From NCBI GenBank assembly GCA_003194525.1, contig NBIV01000002.1, positions 1-64,000 of the forward strand: DNA of 64,000 nucleotides. Direction: 5' to 3'. Positions 11,835 to 21,662 of the stretch are shown here, in pieces (the stretch's first letter is position 1; each line of letters starts with the position of its first letter). A program made the translations under genes and the position numbers. Origin of the DNA: Gracilariopsis chorda. Lineage: Eukaryota > Rhodophyta > Florideophyceae > Gracilariales > Gracilariaceae. The notes below the pieces were generated by a model. The model worked only from the letters and a program-made list of their open reading frames with translations. It was not told where the DNA came from and made no database searches.

Positions 11835-13250
11835 TGTGGTGCAACGCCCTCAGGGAGGGATTCTTGGTACTTGAACGCTTTCCCGATATTATCGGTTGTG
11901 TAGTGTGTATATGAACTACGCCCCACTATGGTGGATATGGACACGTGGGACACGGTTTTGGGTCAATTGGCGGTTGGCCACAGTAGTGGATGTTGCCACG
12001 AAATGTGGAGTATTTTAGTTGATTTTATTTATTATTTTCACACCCATTTCTGGGAAGCTAGTTCTTAGTGCGACGGCGCACTGCCGTCGCACCAATAAAC
12101 CTTCCCCAACAAGGGACCCCAACCTAGGGAATTGGCTCTAGTTGTTGCCGCTTGCGCGCGTGCTCTACTCTTCCTTGGTGGGAAACGCCGTAAACCACGG
12201 GACATCTAACCCCCTTGCACATCTAAAGGGACCGATCAATGGGAGTATAATTGTTCCAATTGCATTGGTGTTTCGCCCTGTATAGGGAGTCCTGTCCACC
12301 GGCATCCCCGTTCGTCCCCGTCACTCTCGCGACTCACTTCGCCCTCTATTCCCCCTCTTCACCCTTCCTTTTTCCCCTTTTTAGGGTAGCACCTCCCGCT
12401 ATCCGTGGCTCTCGTATGCGCATCCGCTCACACACCCCCACTTACGTGGAAACCTACCTCTGGCGAGGACGCATTCCCGCTCTCGCGGATACCAATTCTT
12501 GTCCTAAACCCTTTTGCGCTAGTCGCGAAGGGTGGCCTCGGTCTTAAAAACTGGCTCCGCCGTGCCACCCCTAGAGGAGCTCTACCCAACTGGGTTCACC
12601 TCGTGAGAGGAAGATCCCGAACATCTTAGGGTGTTTTTCCACTTTGGGGCATTGCACTACAGACGGCGCACTGCCGTCGCACCAGTAAACCTTCCCCAAC
12701 AAGGGACCCCAACCTGGGGAATTGGCTCTAGTTGTTACCGCTTGCGCGCCTGCTCTACTTCTCCTTGGAGGGAAACGCCGTGAAGCACGGGAAATCTGAC
12801 CCCCTTGCACTTCTAAAGGGACCCATCACTGGGAGTCATATTATTCCAATTGCATTGGTGTTTCGCCCTGTATAGGGATATTCTTACCGGCATCGCCGTT
12901 CGCCCCCGTCGCTCTCGCGACTCGCTTCGTCCTCTCTTCCTCCTCTTCGCCCTTCCTTCTTTCCCTTTTTAGGGTAGCACCTCCCGCTATCCGCGGCTCT
13001 CGTATGCGCATCCGCTCACACACCCCCACTTACGTGGAAACCTACCTATGGCGAGGACGCATTCCCGCTCTGGCGGATACCAATGCTTGTCCTAAACCCT
13101 CTTGCGCTAGTCGCGAAGGGTGGCCTCGGTCTTACAAACCGGCTCCGCCGTGCCACCCCTAGAGGAGCTCTACCCAACTGGGTTCACCTCCACGGAGGAA
13201 AGATCCCGAACGTCTTTCGGTGTTTCTCCCCTTTGGGGCGTTGCAACACA
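11835..13250 (+). repeat. LTR-LTR remnant of Ty3-type element inside copia 1
   Basis: A complete 827-bp LTR (11835-12661) is joined directly to a second, 5'-shortened LTR (12662-13250), both of the family at 60238. Flanks taaca (11830-11834) and tgaca (13251-13255) agree at four of five bases, consistent with one insertion into the copia integrase/RT region followed by loss of the internal part. Both copies contain the gtgcgacggc stem-loop and the short hairpins typical of the family. Confidence 0.8.
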
Positions 13251-15240
13251 TGACAATTCCCTACACACTATGGTTCAAGAGAAAGCCAGACTTCTCGAGA
13301 CTTCTGAAGTTTGGACAAAAGGGACATGCATTTATCTACAGGTCAGAGACTGTTCCCAACAAAAAAACCCTTGCCTCGCGCACGTCCCGGACATTTTGTT
13401 CGAATGCAAAGCCTAGGCACTCTGCATCGGATCTACATTCCTTCGCTACGCAAGGTAGTGAAATGTAGACAACAGGACATCACGGTCACAAAGGCAAGAC
13501 TCCCTTCAATCAATCAACGTATTGATTTCTCCTCATTGAAACGAAAAGAAGCCGAAAGTGAAATGCGAGATGTCGACGAGGAACATTTGGACGTATCTCT
13601 AGCTCAGTGCTTGGTATCAAGTGCAAGGTATGACAACGAGGAACAGGAACTCACGGTTCCAAAGACCTTTAGAGATGCACGCAACATTCCAAAGTCCGCC
13701 GATGCAATCGATAGGGAGCATGAGGCTGTAACGAGCAGAAAGACGTGGAAGCTGGTGGACCCGAAACCTGAAATGAAACCACTGCCATTCCTGTGGACGT
13801 TCATCGCGAAGCATATAACCAGCAAGCCACTGAAGGTACTGCCAAAGGTTCGATTTGTGGTCCAAGGACACAAATAGAAGCCTTATTTGGAATACGATCT
13901 GGAAAAGTTGTACGCTCCCGTAGCACGGCTAGAGACAATCCGACTCGGGCTGGCGAACACGGCTGCACAAGGTTTAATAATGAAAACCTTGGATATAAGT
14001 AACGCTTACTTATACGGAGACCTGGACAAGCCACTAATAATGGAACAGCCTACCAATGCGTCGGGCTCGTCATATCAACATGGAAAGGTCTGCCTACTAC
14101 TGAAGCCGATGTATGGTGCGAAACAAGCCAGACACATCTGGGGATCGCTATTCCATTCAGAGCTGCTAAAGTTAAAATTTCGGCAGTCGCGAACGGACAG
14201 CCCACTGCACATCTACAAGTCGAGTATTGGTTTTATTGTACTCTTGGTTGTAGTCGACGACGTACTAATGTTGGCAGACTCAAGATCTCTCCTGGAATAC
14301 TTTACAGAAGAGATGAAGAAACTCTTTCAAGTGAAGTTCCTTTTTGTGAAGCAAAGTCTTTTATTGGGATGGACATCAACAGGCACAGCAAAGACATTTG
14401 GGTATCACAAGAAAGATACGTCTTGAAGACGTTAGAAGAGCACGGATTAATAAAACCGAATCCTGCCCAAACTCCGTTGCCTACTCCTTGCGATCTGACG
14501 GACCTAAAGGACGACGAAGAAGGTCTCTCCACTGTGCTTCACGCCTGATACCGAAAACTGATAGGGAACTTGATGCATTTGGCTGTGGCATCAAGGCCTG
14601 ACATTATGTTGGCAGCTTCAATGCTAGCGAGGCAAGTGCATACTCCTGGAAAGAGAAATGCTGGAATTGCAAAAAGGGTGTTAAGGTAACTGAAACGTAC
14701 GAAGGACTATTGCCTCCACTTCTCATCAAGCGCCAATGCGCCGATGGAACCGTATTGCCACGCAGACCGGGCTGGTTGCAAGGACACCAGAAAGTCTACA
14801 ACTGGTTTACTGGTAAACTTAAACAAAGAACCCATCCTTTGGAATACAAAGAAACAGAAGATAATTGCATTTTTTTTTGTAGAGGCTGAATACATCGCAC
14901 TGTCCTATTGCGGAAAGATCGCGACATGGCTAAGGAGATTGTTTTGAGAAATGCTAAATGGAACCATCTTGGAGGATGAACTGGAACACAAGTATCCCAT
15001 CCCGGTATTCAGTGATAGCTCCACCGCGTTGTGAATCGTCCAAAGTGCCCGGACGTCTGAGTGTACAAAACTATTGCTCTGAAGAGTTCCACTATGTTAA
15101 ATAATTGGTGACGAATGGAATTCTTTGCATGGAATACGTGCGAACTGAAATGAAGCCGGTACACTTGTTTACTAAGTCGTTGAGGCAAGACCTTCTGCAA
15201 ACGTTGGGATTAATGTTTGTCGTACATCGTCACTTCTGAT
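13251..15240 (+). pseudogene. Copia 1 reverse transcriptase and RNase H region, broken
   Basis: The reading resumes after the LTR insertion with YTLWFKRKPDF, then reverse transcriptase landmarks (MKTLDISNAYLYGDLDKPLI, CLLLKPMYGAKQARHIWGSL, LLVVVDDVLMLADSRSLLEY) and an RNase H region (GCKDTRKSTTGLLVNLNKEP, AEYIALSYCGK). This order is diagnostic of Ty1/copia. Several breaks. Confidence 0.8.
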
Positions 15241-15436
15241 TTTCTTTTAATATTCTACCGCTTGTGTTTTACTATTTTTTATTTCGTCTTTCTTTGGTTC
15301 TTGTAACAGAAATAAGAATCTCCTGTACCGTTATACGGATCTTGGTAGAATGGAACTTGGTATACCTTTTTCTTTTAGCGTAGATGTTTTTTATATGTTT
15401 TTGCTGCGCAAAAGGTTTTTAACGGTGGCACCCTTA
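15241..15436 (+). other. Copia 1 tail up to Harbinger insertion
   Basis: T-rich, non-coding tail of the copia element. It resumes at 18365-18432 after the Harbinger insertion, where it resembles the sequence before the right LTR of copia 2. Confidence 0.5.
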
Positions 15437-15452
15437 GAGTATCTCAAACGGG
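15437..15452 (+). repeat. Harbinger left terminal inverted repeat
   Basis: GAGTATCTCAAACGGG, preceded by TTA. It pairs imperfectly with the right end at 18347-18361. A related sequence, gcatctccaacggagcg, occurs again at 15492-15508 as a subterminal copy. Confidence 0.75.
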
Positions 15453-15525
15453 CAGGAGCAAAACATTAAAAAAACTATTTTGCTGCCTTTTGCATCTCCA
15501 ACGGAGCGAGAATAGGAGCAAAATT

Positions 15526-15590
15526 TTGAACAGGTTCGTATTTCCGAACCAAATCAGGACGATTTGGTCCGGAAATACGAACCTGTTCAA
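15526..15590. repeat. 30-bp-arm inverted repeat inside Harbinger
   Basis: Arms 15526-15555 and 15561-15590 are reverse complements with one mismatch, around a 5-base loop (aggac). The arms begin ttgaacaggttcgtatttcc. It lies between the left terminal repeat and ORF1, in the likely promoter or transposase-binding region. Confidence 0.85.
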
Positions 15591-15780
15591 ACGACCGATA
15601 GCAAAGCACTATCCACGTGCAAGGCTATGAATGGCCCAACAGCAGACGTTTTGGCGCCAAAGAACCAAAACACTGAATGTTGAACGACTCAGATAGAGCT
15701 ATTCCATCGTTCTTCCTCCTTCCATTCCAGTCAAGCAACAACTTGTTGTAGAAAGTTCCTACTAGGAACCAGTGTACACG

Positions 15781-16706
15781 ATGGAACCAAAGAAAGCCAC
15801 CACACGAGGGCCCAGTTTTTCACCGAACGAAGACACTGCTGTTGCCAAAGCGTTCATGAAAACTTCCGAAGATCCCATCATCGGCACTGACCGCAAGAAG
15901 ACGCTCTTCTACGAAGCCATTGCAAAAATATACAATGAGCTATTCAAACCTCCAAACCGTGCACTGCGGTCGGCTGAGTCTATTCGTAATCCAGTGAAAT
16001 TGATGTCTACAAAGTGTTCCTTGTTCTCTGCGTGCGTCGCGCGCGTTCAACGCCTTAATCTCTCGGGATACAACGCCCAGGACTTAATACGCATCGCATG
16101 GCAACGGGCCTTTACAACGGTATAAAAATGAAGTCGCCAACTGATGATGTAGGAGAATCATTTAAATTTGCTGGAGCGTGGGAGTTACTCAGAAAGCATC
16201 CAAAGTTTGCATCTGAATTGTGGTCCTCACAAGACATTTCCCATACTACGTCTACTGAGAGCGTAACAGAGGACGTAGATGGTACTGAGGGGAACGAAAG
16301 ACAAACTGACGTCGAGAAAGAGCAAGAAGTTGGAAAAGTAGCCACTCCACAACGACCACCAGGCCGCAAAGCTTTGAAGGTAGATTTTATGAAACAAAAA
16401 CACTATGAAGAGAAGATAAAGGTAGCGAGAGAGGCGTTGCAGCTCCAACGTAAACGAGCAGATGAGATACAGAGGCAGAATGACATATCGTTGTTCACTG
16501 CATGTGGAGATAGCAGCCCTGAAGCAGCCGAGTTCTTTCGCATTTCGCGCAAGAGAGTGTTAGAAAAACTGAAAGAAGAGGAAGAAATTGCTGAAGGAGC
16601 AGGTAAAAGGTGCAGAGTGTCTTATCAAGGTGATCAATCGACCGACAAGGCGGAGAAGATCGTCAATGTGGATAATGATATTCCTACCAAAGTTGCCCAT
16701 AAATAG
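15781..16706 (+). pseudogene. Harbinger ORF1, SANT/Myb-like protein, frameshifted
   Basis: ORF1 proteins of PIF/Harbinger elements bind DNA and help bring the transposase to the nucleus and the transposon ends. The ATG at 15781 (MEPKKATTRGPSFSPNED) is the first ATG; reading from 15772 would need a GTG. Residues of roughly 10-110 form the SANT-like domain (FSPNEDTAVAKAFMKTSEDP ... YEAIAKIYNELF). The frame stops at 16125, while the rest of the protein lies in the overlapping frame that starts with ATG at 16098 (MATGLYNGIKMKSPTDD). A small frameshift near 16085-16100 therefore splits it. The second part has FKFAGAWELLRKHPKF, typical of plant-type SANT/NAM-associated proteins, PPGRKALKVDF, and a long charged helix (EKIKVAREALQLQRKRADE) with a basic tail. 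It converges on the transposase gene, ending about 200 bp from it. Confidence 0.75.
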
Positions 16707-16903
16707 TGCATGATGACAACGGTTCCTACACTGAAATTGCAGAACCTGCGCGAGGATTGCCAAAACGTCTCACAAGGGAGCATTGAGCGCCATAGCGAGC
16801 TTGCGAGCGAAGGGGCTCGCGCGACCACGTGAGAAAGATCTTCACTTTTTGTCGTCGGCGCGGCACGAAGTCTTCCTCTACATACCCCAATGAGTTACCC
16901 CAT

Positions 16904-18210
16904 TTACGACGTTCCTAGTAAAGACCATAAATGATCCATGACGTCATTCTGCAGACATGCCTGTTTGTATTCGTCCCGCAAAAAACTCCTGTCCTCTGCA
17001 CAGTGCAGCAATAGAACCAGAAACGACCTCTGTTTCACCTTCATTAGCCCAAATTGGTGTTCCGTGTGAACGACCTCTGCACCAGAGAACCTATTTAAAG
17101 CAGTTGCCGTCCATGTCTCTTCCTCGTCTGTTAAGCCCTCCTCCACCATCATGTTATGCAAAACTATACAGCAATACATGATGTTTCTCATGTTTGATAC
17201 ATACCAAAACCCTGACGGCCTTTGCAAGATATGCCACCGTCCCTGCAGAACACCAAAAGCGCGCTCTACGTCCTTTCTGCGCCCTTCCTGACAAATGGCA
17301 AGGTTCTTTTCCTTCTTGGTTACTGGTTCTTGAACCGTGTGAACAAAAATGGGGTATTTCGGATACACTCCGTCACATAGAAAATAAGGTACGTCCCTTT
17401 CTTTTCCGTTCACAGTGTACAAAACCTTTGGCGGGAAGGAACCATCGGCGATCTTGTTGAGGAGGGGTGAAGTTTCTAAAACATTAAGGTCGTTAGCACT
17501 ACCCGGTGTACCAAAGAAGGCGTGCCAAATGTAGAGTTTGTCGTCAGCAATAACTTCCAAAGTGAGAGCCGGCTTTTTTTCCTTTCCTTGATATTGTCCC
17601 CTCCACCCAACCGAACAGTTCTTCCATATCCACTTGCAACAATCAATGCTTCCAATCATTCCAGGGAACCCCAACCTACGGGTTCTTTGCAATACCTTTT
17701 GCAAATCATTTTCTGTTGGACATCGGAGATACTGCTCCTTGAACGTTTCTACCACAGCTTTGCAAAAGCGTTTCAAGCAATCCGATGCTGTGGACTCCGC
17801 CATTCGAATATACGCATCTACGCTGTCTGTGGCGATGCCATATGCAAGGAGGCGCAGAGCTGCAGCGACCTTTTGTTCTGCTCGAAATCCCACAGTTCCT
17901 GTGCAGTCAATCCTTGTTTGAAAGTACTCGTATCTCTTTTGTAGTTTTTTTCACACACTGTAGTATATGCGTTTAGACAATCTAAATCTTCGACGAAAGT
18001 GACCGTCGTGATAAACGGGGTTTATGCAAAGATAGTCACGAAATAGCTGGGCATACCCCTGTTTACGGCTGCGGTCAAGATTGTGACTTCGATTTGCAAC
18101 AGATCCGCCATGAGTCGGCTGTCGTCATCACTGTCCGAGCTGCTCAAAGCAGATTGTAGCAGCTCGTCGAGTGCTTCATCAAGCTCGTAGTTGATAAGCT
18201 CAGACGACAT
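16904..18210 (-). pseudogene. PIF/Harbinger DDE transposase, frameshifted
   Basis: Cuts and joins the element's ends. The probable start is the ATG at 18210 (MSSELINYELDEALDELLQS). The N-terminal part includes NPVYHDGHFRRRFRLSKR, a phrase typical of the family, in a different frame. The main open part (16904 to about 17950) contains YFQTRIDCTG, RLLAYG, the first catalytic aspartate in GSIDCCKW, then TPGSANDLNV, the second aspartate in CDGVYPKYP and the glutamate in RRKDVERAFGVLQGRW, followed by CIVLHNMMVEE. All three catalytic acids are therefore visible. Two frameshifts lie upstream: one near 18025-18060, one at a run of seven T (plus strand) near 17946-17952. The latter could be decay or a read error. 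The open part as such begins with GTG at 17893, which is not a natural start. Confidence 0.85.
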
Positions 18211-18346
18211 GAGAGGGTTTGGTGTTGTCCTGCCATTGGAGATGAGACCAGGTAGAAGCAAATCAGCAAATAAGCAAAATTCGCACAGCCATTTACTGCT
18301 CGCCACGCTGGCTACGTTTTGCTTATTTGCTCCCGTTTCTTGGGTG

Positions 18347-18361
18347 CCGTTGGAGATGCTC
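18347..18361 (-). repeat. Harbinger right terminal inverted repeat
   Basis: Read inward on the minus strand it is GAGCATCTCCAACGG, followed outside by TTA (18362-18364). Confidence 0.8.
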
Positions 18362-18432
18362 TTAGTCAATCAATCGAGATAGATACTAGTGGTACGCAAT
18401 CATGATACTCTGTTCATAACTGCGAGTGACGG

Positions 18433-18569
18433 TGTGAATGGCTGTACCAGCCGTTCAGTGAAACGTGTAGACGTACACGTTTCACTGAAAGTGACGGTCA
18501 GAGTATCAATAAAGCACCGCCGGCGGCTCTGGCTGACCACGTGGGTGGGTCAAGCCGCCAGGCACTAAC
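18433..18569 (+). repeat. Copia 1 right LTR
   Basis: 137 bp, starts TGTGAATGG, central caataaag, ends near GGCACTAAC. About 10% different from the left LTR. Preceded by gagtgacgg, the counterpart of gagagacgg before the copia 2 right LTR (36735). Confidence 0.8.
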
Positions 18570-18572
18570 CCT

Positions 18573-20760
18573 CCCAGCGGGGATATTTGGCACAAATTTT
18601 CGCAGGCAGAAATCGTCCTCCACGGCTTCAAACGGACGCTTTTTACAGGAGATTTCTAAAGCCACGTTGTCCCAAGGCCTAACCTGGGGAAATTTGGCGA
18701 AGCCCCGATCACCCACTTCAACTCATCGCAAGCCGATTACCTTGTGCTGAGCCCCAACAGGGCTGTGGCGGCTTCGGCCGCCGCTACATTATGCTCCTCT
18801 AAAGACCCGTCTTCATTTCGCTCTTGCCGCCAGAGCGTCAGAAGTGGAATATCATCGGTGGCGTCCCATAAACCAGCTCCATCAACATTATCCCCGCCTG
18901 CTAACTGCATGTTTTCCTTGCCTGGCCCAACATACTTTACCGTTCTTGATCTCCGCTGCGCCCTCCCGCCATTCGTCACATTCTTCAACACACCCACATC
19001 AGACAAAACCGCGGCTGGCGCACCCGACATGCTTTTCATATTTGAACGCATATGACAAACAGGTGCCTGTAATGGTGCAGCTTCCCACAAGACACGATGG
19101 GCGGAACGGTTATTCTGTAACGTCTGCTCTACTAACGCGACACCTATCGTGGCATTGTCCTCACGCTCCACAATTTCTCGAATCCGCGAATAGATAACAA
19201 CATCGGCTGTCCGTAATGTCATGTGCAGTTCTTTGTGCTGCTCAGTATTCTCGTTTGGAACTCGCTTCTCCATCGATAGCCGCTCGCGAAGCATCTCGTA
19301 GAATTGAAAATTCATCGGCCACATGCCGGTGGATATGAAGCTCTGTTGAACGACGTCTGCTGTAAGAACTTGAAATCCTGCAACACCCAGCTTAAGTTTG
19401 AATGCAATGTTCGCATTGCTATACATTCCAGTTTTTATCAGCACATCTCTGACCTGCCTTGTCCTTTCCTTGAACTTCTTATTAATGGTTGCGTCACAAG
19501 GTTGCAGAAAATGGGATGTATTTGCCGGAAGTTGGATAACAATTATGTTATATTTATGGCAGTACAGGATCCACTCGGCACCTTTACGGGAGCTATGGCT
19601 ATCAAGGAGCAGCAGGACGGGCTTGTCAGGTGTCACAAACTTACGGCAGAACTCGTTGAAATGCGTAATGAGTTTGGGCATGATCTCCATTGTCATTGAC
19701 CCCTTCGTCGTTAGCGCGATATGGGTTCCATCCGGAATCCAGGTGTTCTCCGTCAACCACCGTAGACTGGCTGGTAGGTGGACTTTCGCGCTGCTCGGGA
19801 TCGGGGTTTTCCACCGCGGCATCACCTTTTTTCCGGACGCAACAAAGAAGGGTGGAGCAACTAGACCGGATGCTGAGGCGATTACCACAGCAGTAAGGTG
19901 GGCTCCATTGGCCTTTATATTGTGCCGCCTACCACCCAAATTAGAAGCGGATGCGGAGAAAGTTCGTCCTCGCTTTCCGTAATCTGCGCTTACTGCGGTC
20001 TCGTCCAAGTTCCAGATGCGGCTTGGGTCTTGGAACAGGTCGGAATGTTTTTGTTTCAAAGCTTTCAGGTGGTGAACGAGGGTGTGGACATGTTCTAAGT
20101 CCTCCCCAAGAAAGTACCGATGGCAGTGATTCTCTGTCTTTCGGTACGTGATGTCGCGGTGGCGTGCACGAAAGCTACGGATTGTGTCATCGCATGGGAG
20201 AGCGTTTTTGTAGCTGTGTCTGCCGTCCGCTGCTATAGTTGACATAGCTTCTTTGAGGTGATTGATATCGAATGCAAAGCCTCTTTCGGCGGCATGCTTT
20301 ACTCTTTTCACAATCATTTCTTCTTCTTGTGTGCTCAAGACAGATGGTCGTCCTGCATGGTAGTCTACAGGACTCAAAAGTTTGTGCAACAGTGATTGCT
20401 TCTTTTCCTTCCAAGCTCGTCTTATGCGGCAAAGCGTTGTGAGGGATACAGAACAGCGTGCGGCAATGCTGGAAAGCTTCTCATTCGTCTGCAGCAATTG
20501 AAAAGCTTGGTTACGAGCCTTTCCCTCTTGGGCTCGTTGCAATTTGCTGCGTTTGAGACGAGCCGTCTGGCGTCTCATGGACTCGGGCATTGTGCTTCAT
20601 CCGCTACTAGACTGTGGAACAGTCAGAACCGAGTCAGAAGGAGTGGACAATGACGTAGCAGTCCAGTAGTGACCTGAATAAAGCCGAAACTGACAGGGAC
20701 AATGTGTGGCTCTTATGTCTTGCCAAATTGTTCCATTTGCCAAATTACCCCGTTATGAGG
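18573..20760 (-). mobile_element. Pogo-like transposon, ends approximate
   Basis: DNA transposon holding the transposase at 18737-20590. Candidate inverted ends: cggggatatttggcacaaa at 18578-18596, and tttgccaaattaccccg at 20736-20752, whose reverse complement is cggggtaatttggcaaa. The exact tips and a TA target duplication could not be fixed. The left end sits within a few bases of the copia 1 right LTR. Confidence 0.55.
18737..20590 (-). CDS. Pogo-like (jerky/CENP-B type) transposase, intact frame
   Basis: Uninterrupted 617-residue frame starting with ATG (MPESMRRQTARLKRSKLQ). Residues 1-75 form a psq-like helix-turn-helix (LSSIAARCSVSLTTLCRIRR). Residues 76-150 resemble the CENP-B/Tc5 DNA-binding domain (GRPSVLSTQEEEMIVKRVKH). 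A DDE_1-type catalytic domain follows with Asp196 in WNLDETAVS, Asp330 in LLLLDSHSSRKG and Asp366 in LQPCDATINKKFK, giving the all-aspartate triad of the pogo group. The tail (residues 450-617) is acidic and low in motifs. An open frame with all three acids suggests a recent or selected copy; domestication is possible, but the candidate terminal repeats argue for a transposon. A deleted relative lies at 5843-6510. No clear TATA box was seen upstream. Confidence 0.85.
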   Translation of the reverse strand: MPESMRRQTARLKRSKLQRAQEGKARNQAFQLLQTNEKLSSIAARCSVSLTTLCRIRRAWKEKKQSLLHKLLSPVDYHAGRPSVLSTQEEEMIVKRVKHAAERGFAFDINHLKEAMSTIAADGRHSYKNALPCDDTIRSFRARHRDITYRKTENHCHRYFLGEDLEHVHTLVHHLKALKQKHSDLFQDPSRIWNLDETAVSADYGKRGRTFSASASNLGGRRHNIKANGAHLTAVVIASASGLVAPPFFVASGKKVMPRWKTPIPSSAKVHLPASLRWLTENTWIPDGTHIALTTKGSMTMEIMPKLITHFNEFCRKFVTPDKPVLLLLDSHSSRKGAEWILYCHKYNIIVIQLPANTSHFLQPCDATINKKFKERTRQVRDVLIKTGMYSNANIAFKLKLGVAGFQVLTADVVQQSFISTGMWPMNFQFYEMLRERLSMEKRVPNENTEQHKELHMTLRTADVVIYSRIREIVEREDNATIGVALVEQTLQNNRSAHRVLWEAAPLQAPVCHMRSNMKSMSGAPAAVLSDVGVLKNVTNGGRAQRRSRTVKYVGPGKENMQLAGGDNVDGAGLWDATDDIPLLTLWRQERNEDGSLEEHNVAAAEAATALLGLSTR

Positions 20761-21662
20761 GTTACCCCGCGTTTTTTCATCCGCCACGATACACTTGGGA
20801 TCATTAGACTAGCGCGGCGATTAAACACTGCCCATCTTCGCTAGGATACATTTTGGATCGTTAGGCTACAGTGGTCATTTTAAGGCTCCTTATCATAGTG
20901 TTGCACAGTTTCAAATCCTCTGTTGCAAGAAGCTTCCTGCCGTTCTCATACCATGCAGTATAACGCTATACAGGGAGGTTGGCAACTTGAAGCTACCGCT
21001 ACTGCAGCTCTCCAAGGCTTTGTAGCTGCCCTTTGGTGGCATTGACATTACGTTTATTAGAGTGAGTTTTATTGGCCAGTTAGGAGATTTGCGCCGCTCG
21101 CTCCTGCGCGAGATTTGACGCGCATTCCGCAATCTGGTCTTAGTTACTACTTAGCGGTAGCTCTAGTGTTCCGACTCTCTAACTATAAGGTATGGAGAAC
21201 ATAACCAAGACGGACAGCAATAAAGTCTACACAACTGCTCGTGATAGCATGCTAGTGCGAATCGGAGATTGTTCCCAAAGCCCTCAAAGGTTATTCTACA
21301 CATACGCTACAACAGTTGGTTGTCCCACCCGCTTTAGGCTGACAGAAACCACGATAGGTAGATAGATATCTAAAGGTAATACGCGGTGCCGCGGCTCGGA
21401 TGGCACTAGTGGTCGAATATGTGTCACTTGTGTACCAACGGTACACGTAGTGCCTGGCTGTCGTACGACCCGTGCGGACTGTCAAACGACGTTTGCTGCT
21501 TCTGGCACCGGCAGCGGCCTAAGCGCGCCGCATTTTCGACCACCTTACGAGCGGTAAGCGCTTCCTATATCCTATCCACGAGTGTATGCGTCATGTAGCG
21601 CAGTTGCGTCCCCGCCCTTCTTGGTCCGAGCAGCGTTCTTCCCCCTCTCCAACGGCTCCAGT
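20761..21662. other. Intergenic, upstream of sulfotransferase
   Basis: No gene recognised. It contains accaacggtac at about 21432 and a TATA-like ctatatcc at about 21565, roughly 95 bp before the sulfotransferase ATG. That element would place transcription start downstream of the GTG at 21582 and supports the ATG at 21663. Confidence 0.45.

Larger units (their letters stand above)
15437..18361. mobile_element. PIF/Harbinger transposon with both ends
   Basis: 2,925-bp element with terminal inverted repeats GAGTATCTCAAACGG (left) and, read inward from the right, GAGCATCTCCAACGG. GAGCATCTCCAAC is a well-known PIF/Harbinger end in plants. It is flanked by TTA on both sides (15434-15436 and 18362-18364), the usual 3-bp target site of this superfamily. 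It encodes, convergently, a SANT-domain ORF1 protein (plus strand) and a DDE transposase (minus strand), the standard two-gene layout. Both genes carry frameshifts, so this copy is probably not active alone. It sits in the tail of copia 1 and is therefore younger than it. Confidence 0.88.
7928..18569 (+). mobile_element. Ty1/copia element 1, broken, with two nested insertions
   Basis: Copia-order element (gag, protease, integrase, reverse transcriptase, RNase H) between 137-bp LTRs at 7928-8064 and 18433-18569. A primer-binding site follows the left LTR, and a short purine stretch (gagtgacgg) precedes the right LTR, as in copia element 2. The two LTRs differ at roughly 10% of positions, so the insertion is old. 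The coding region is broken in many places (more than ten). Two younger insertions lie inside: an LTR-LTR remnant (11835-13250) and a PIF/Harbinger transposon (15437-18361). Without them the element would be about 6.3 kb, close to element 2. No convincing target duplication remains at the outer ends. Confidence 0.8.

Noticed and set aside
16870-16900. Shared taccccaatgagttacccc-like motif near 16880 and 20745 as a common transposon end
   Set aside because: The first lies inside Harbinger between its two genes and the second at the pogo-like end. Similarity is short and probably chance.
17194-17944. Plus-strand frames over the Harbinger transposase
   Set aside because: Antisense of the catalytic domain. 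No independent motif.
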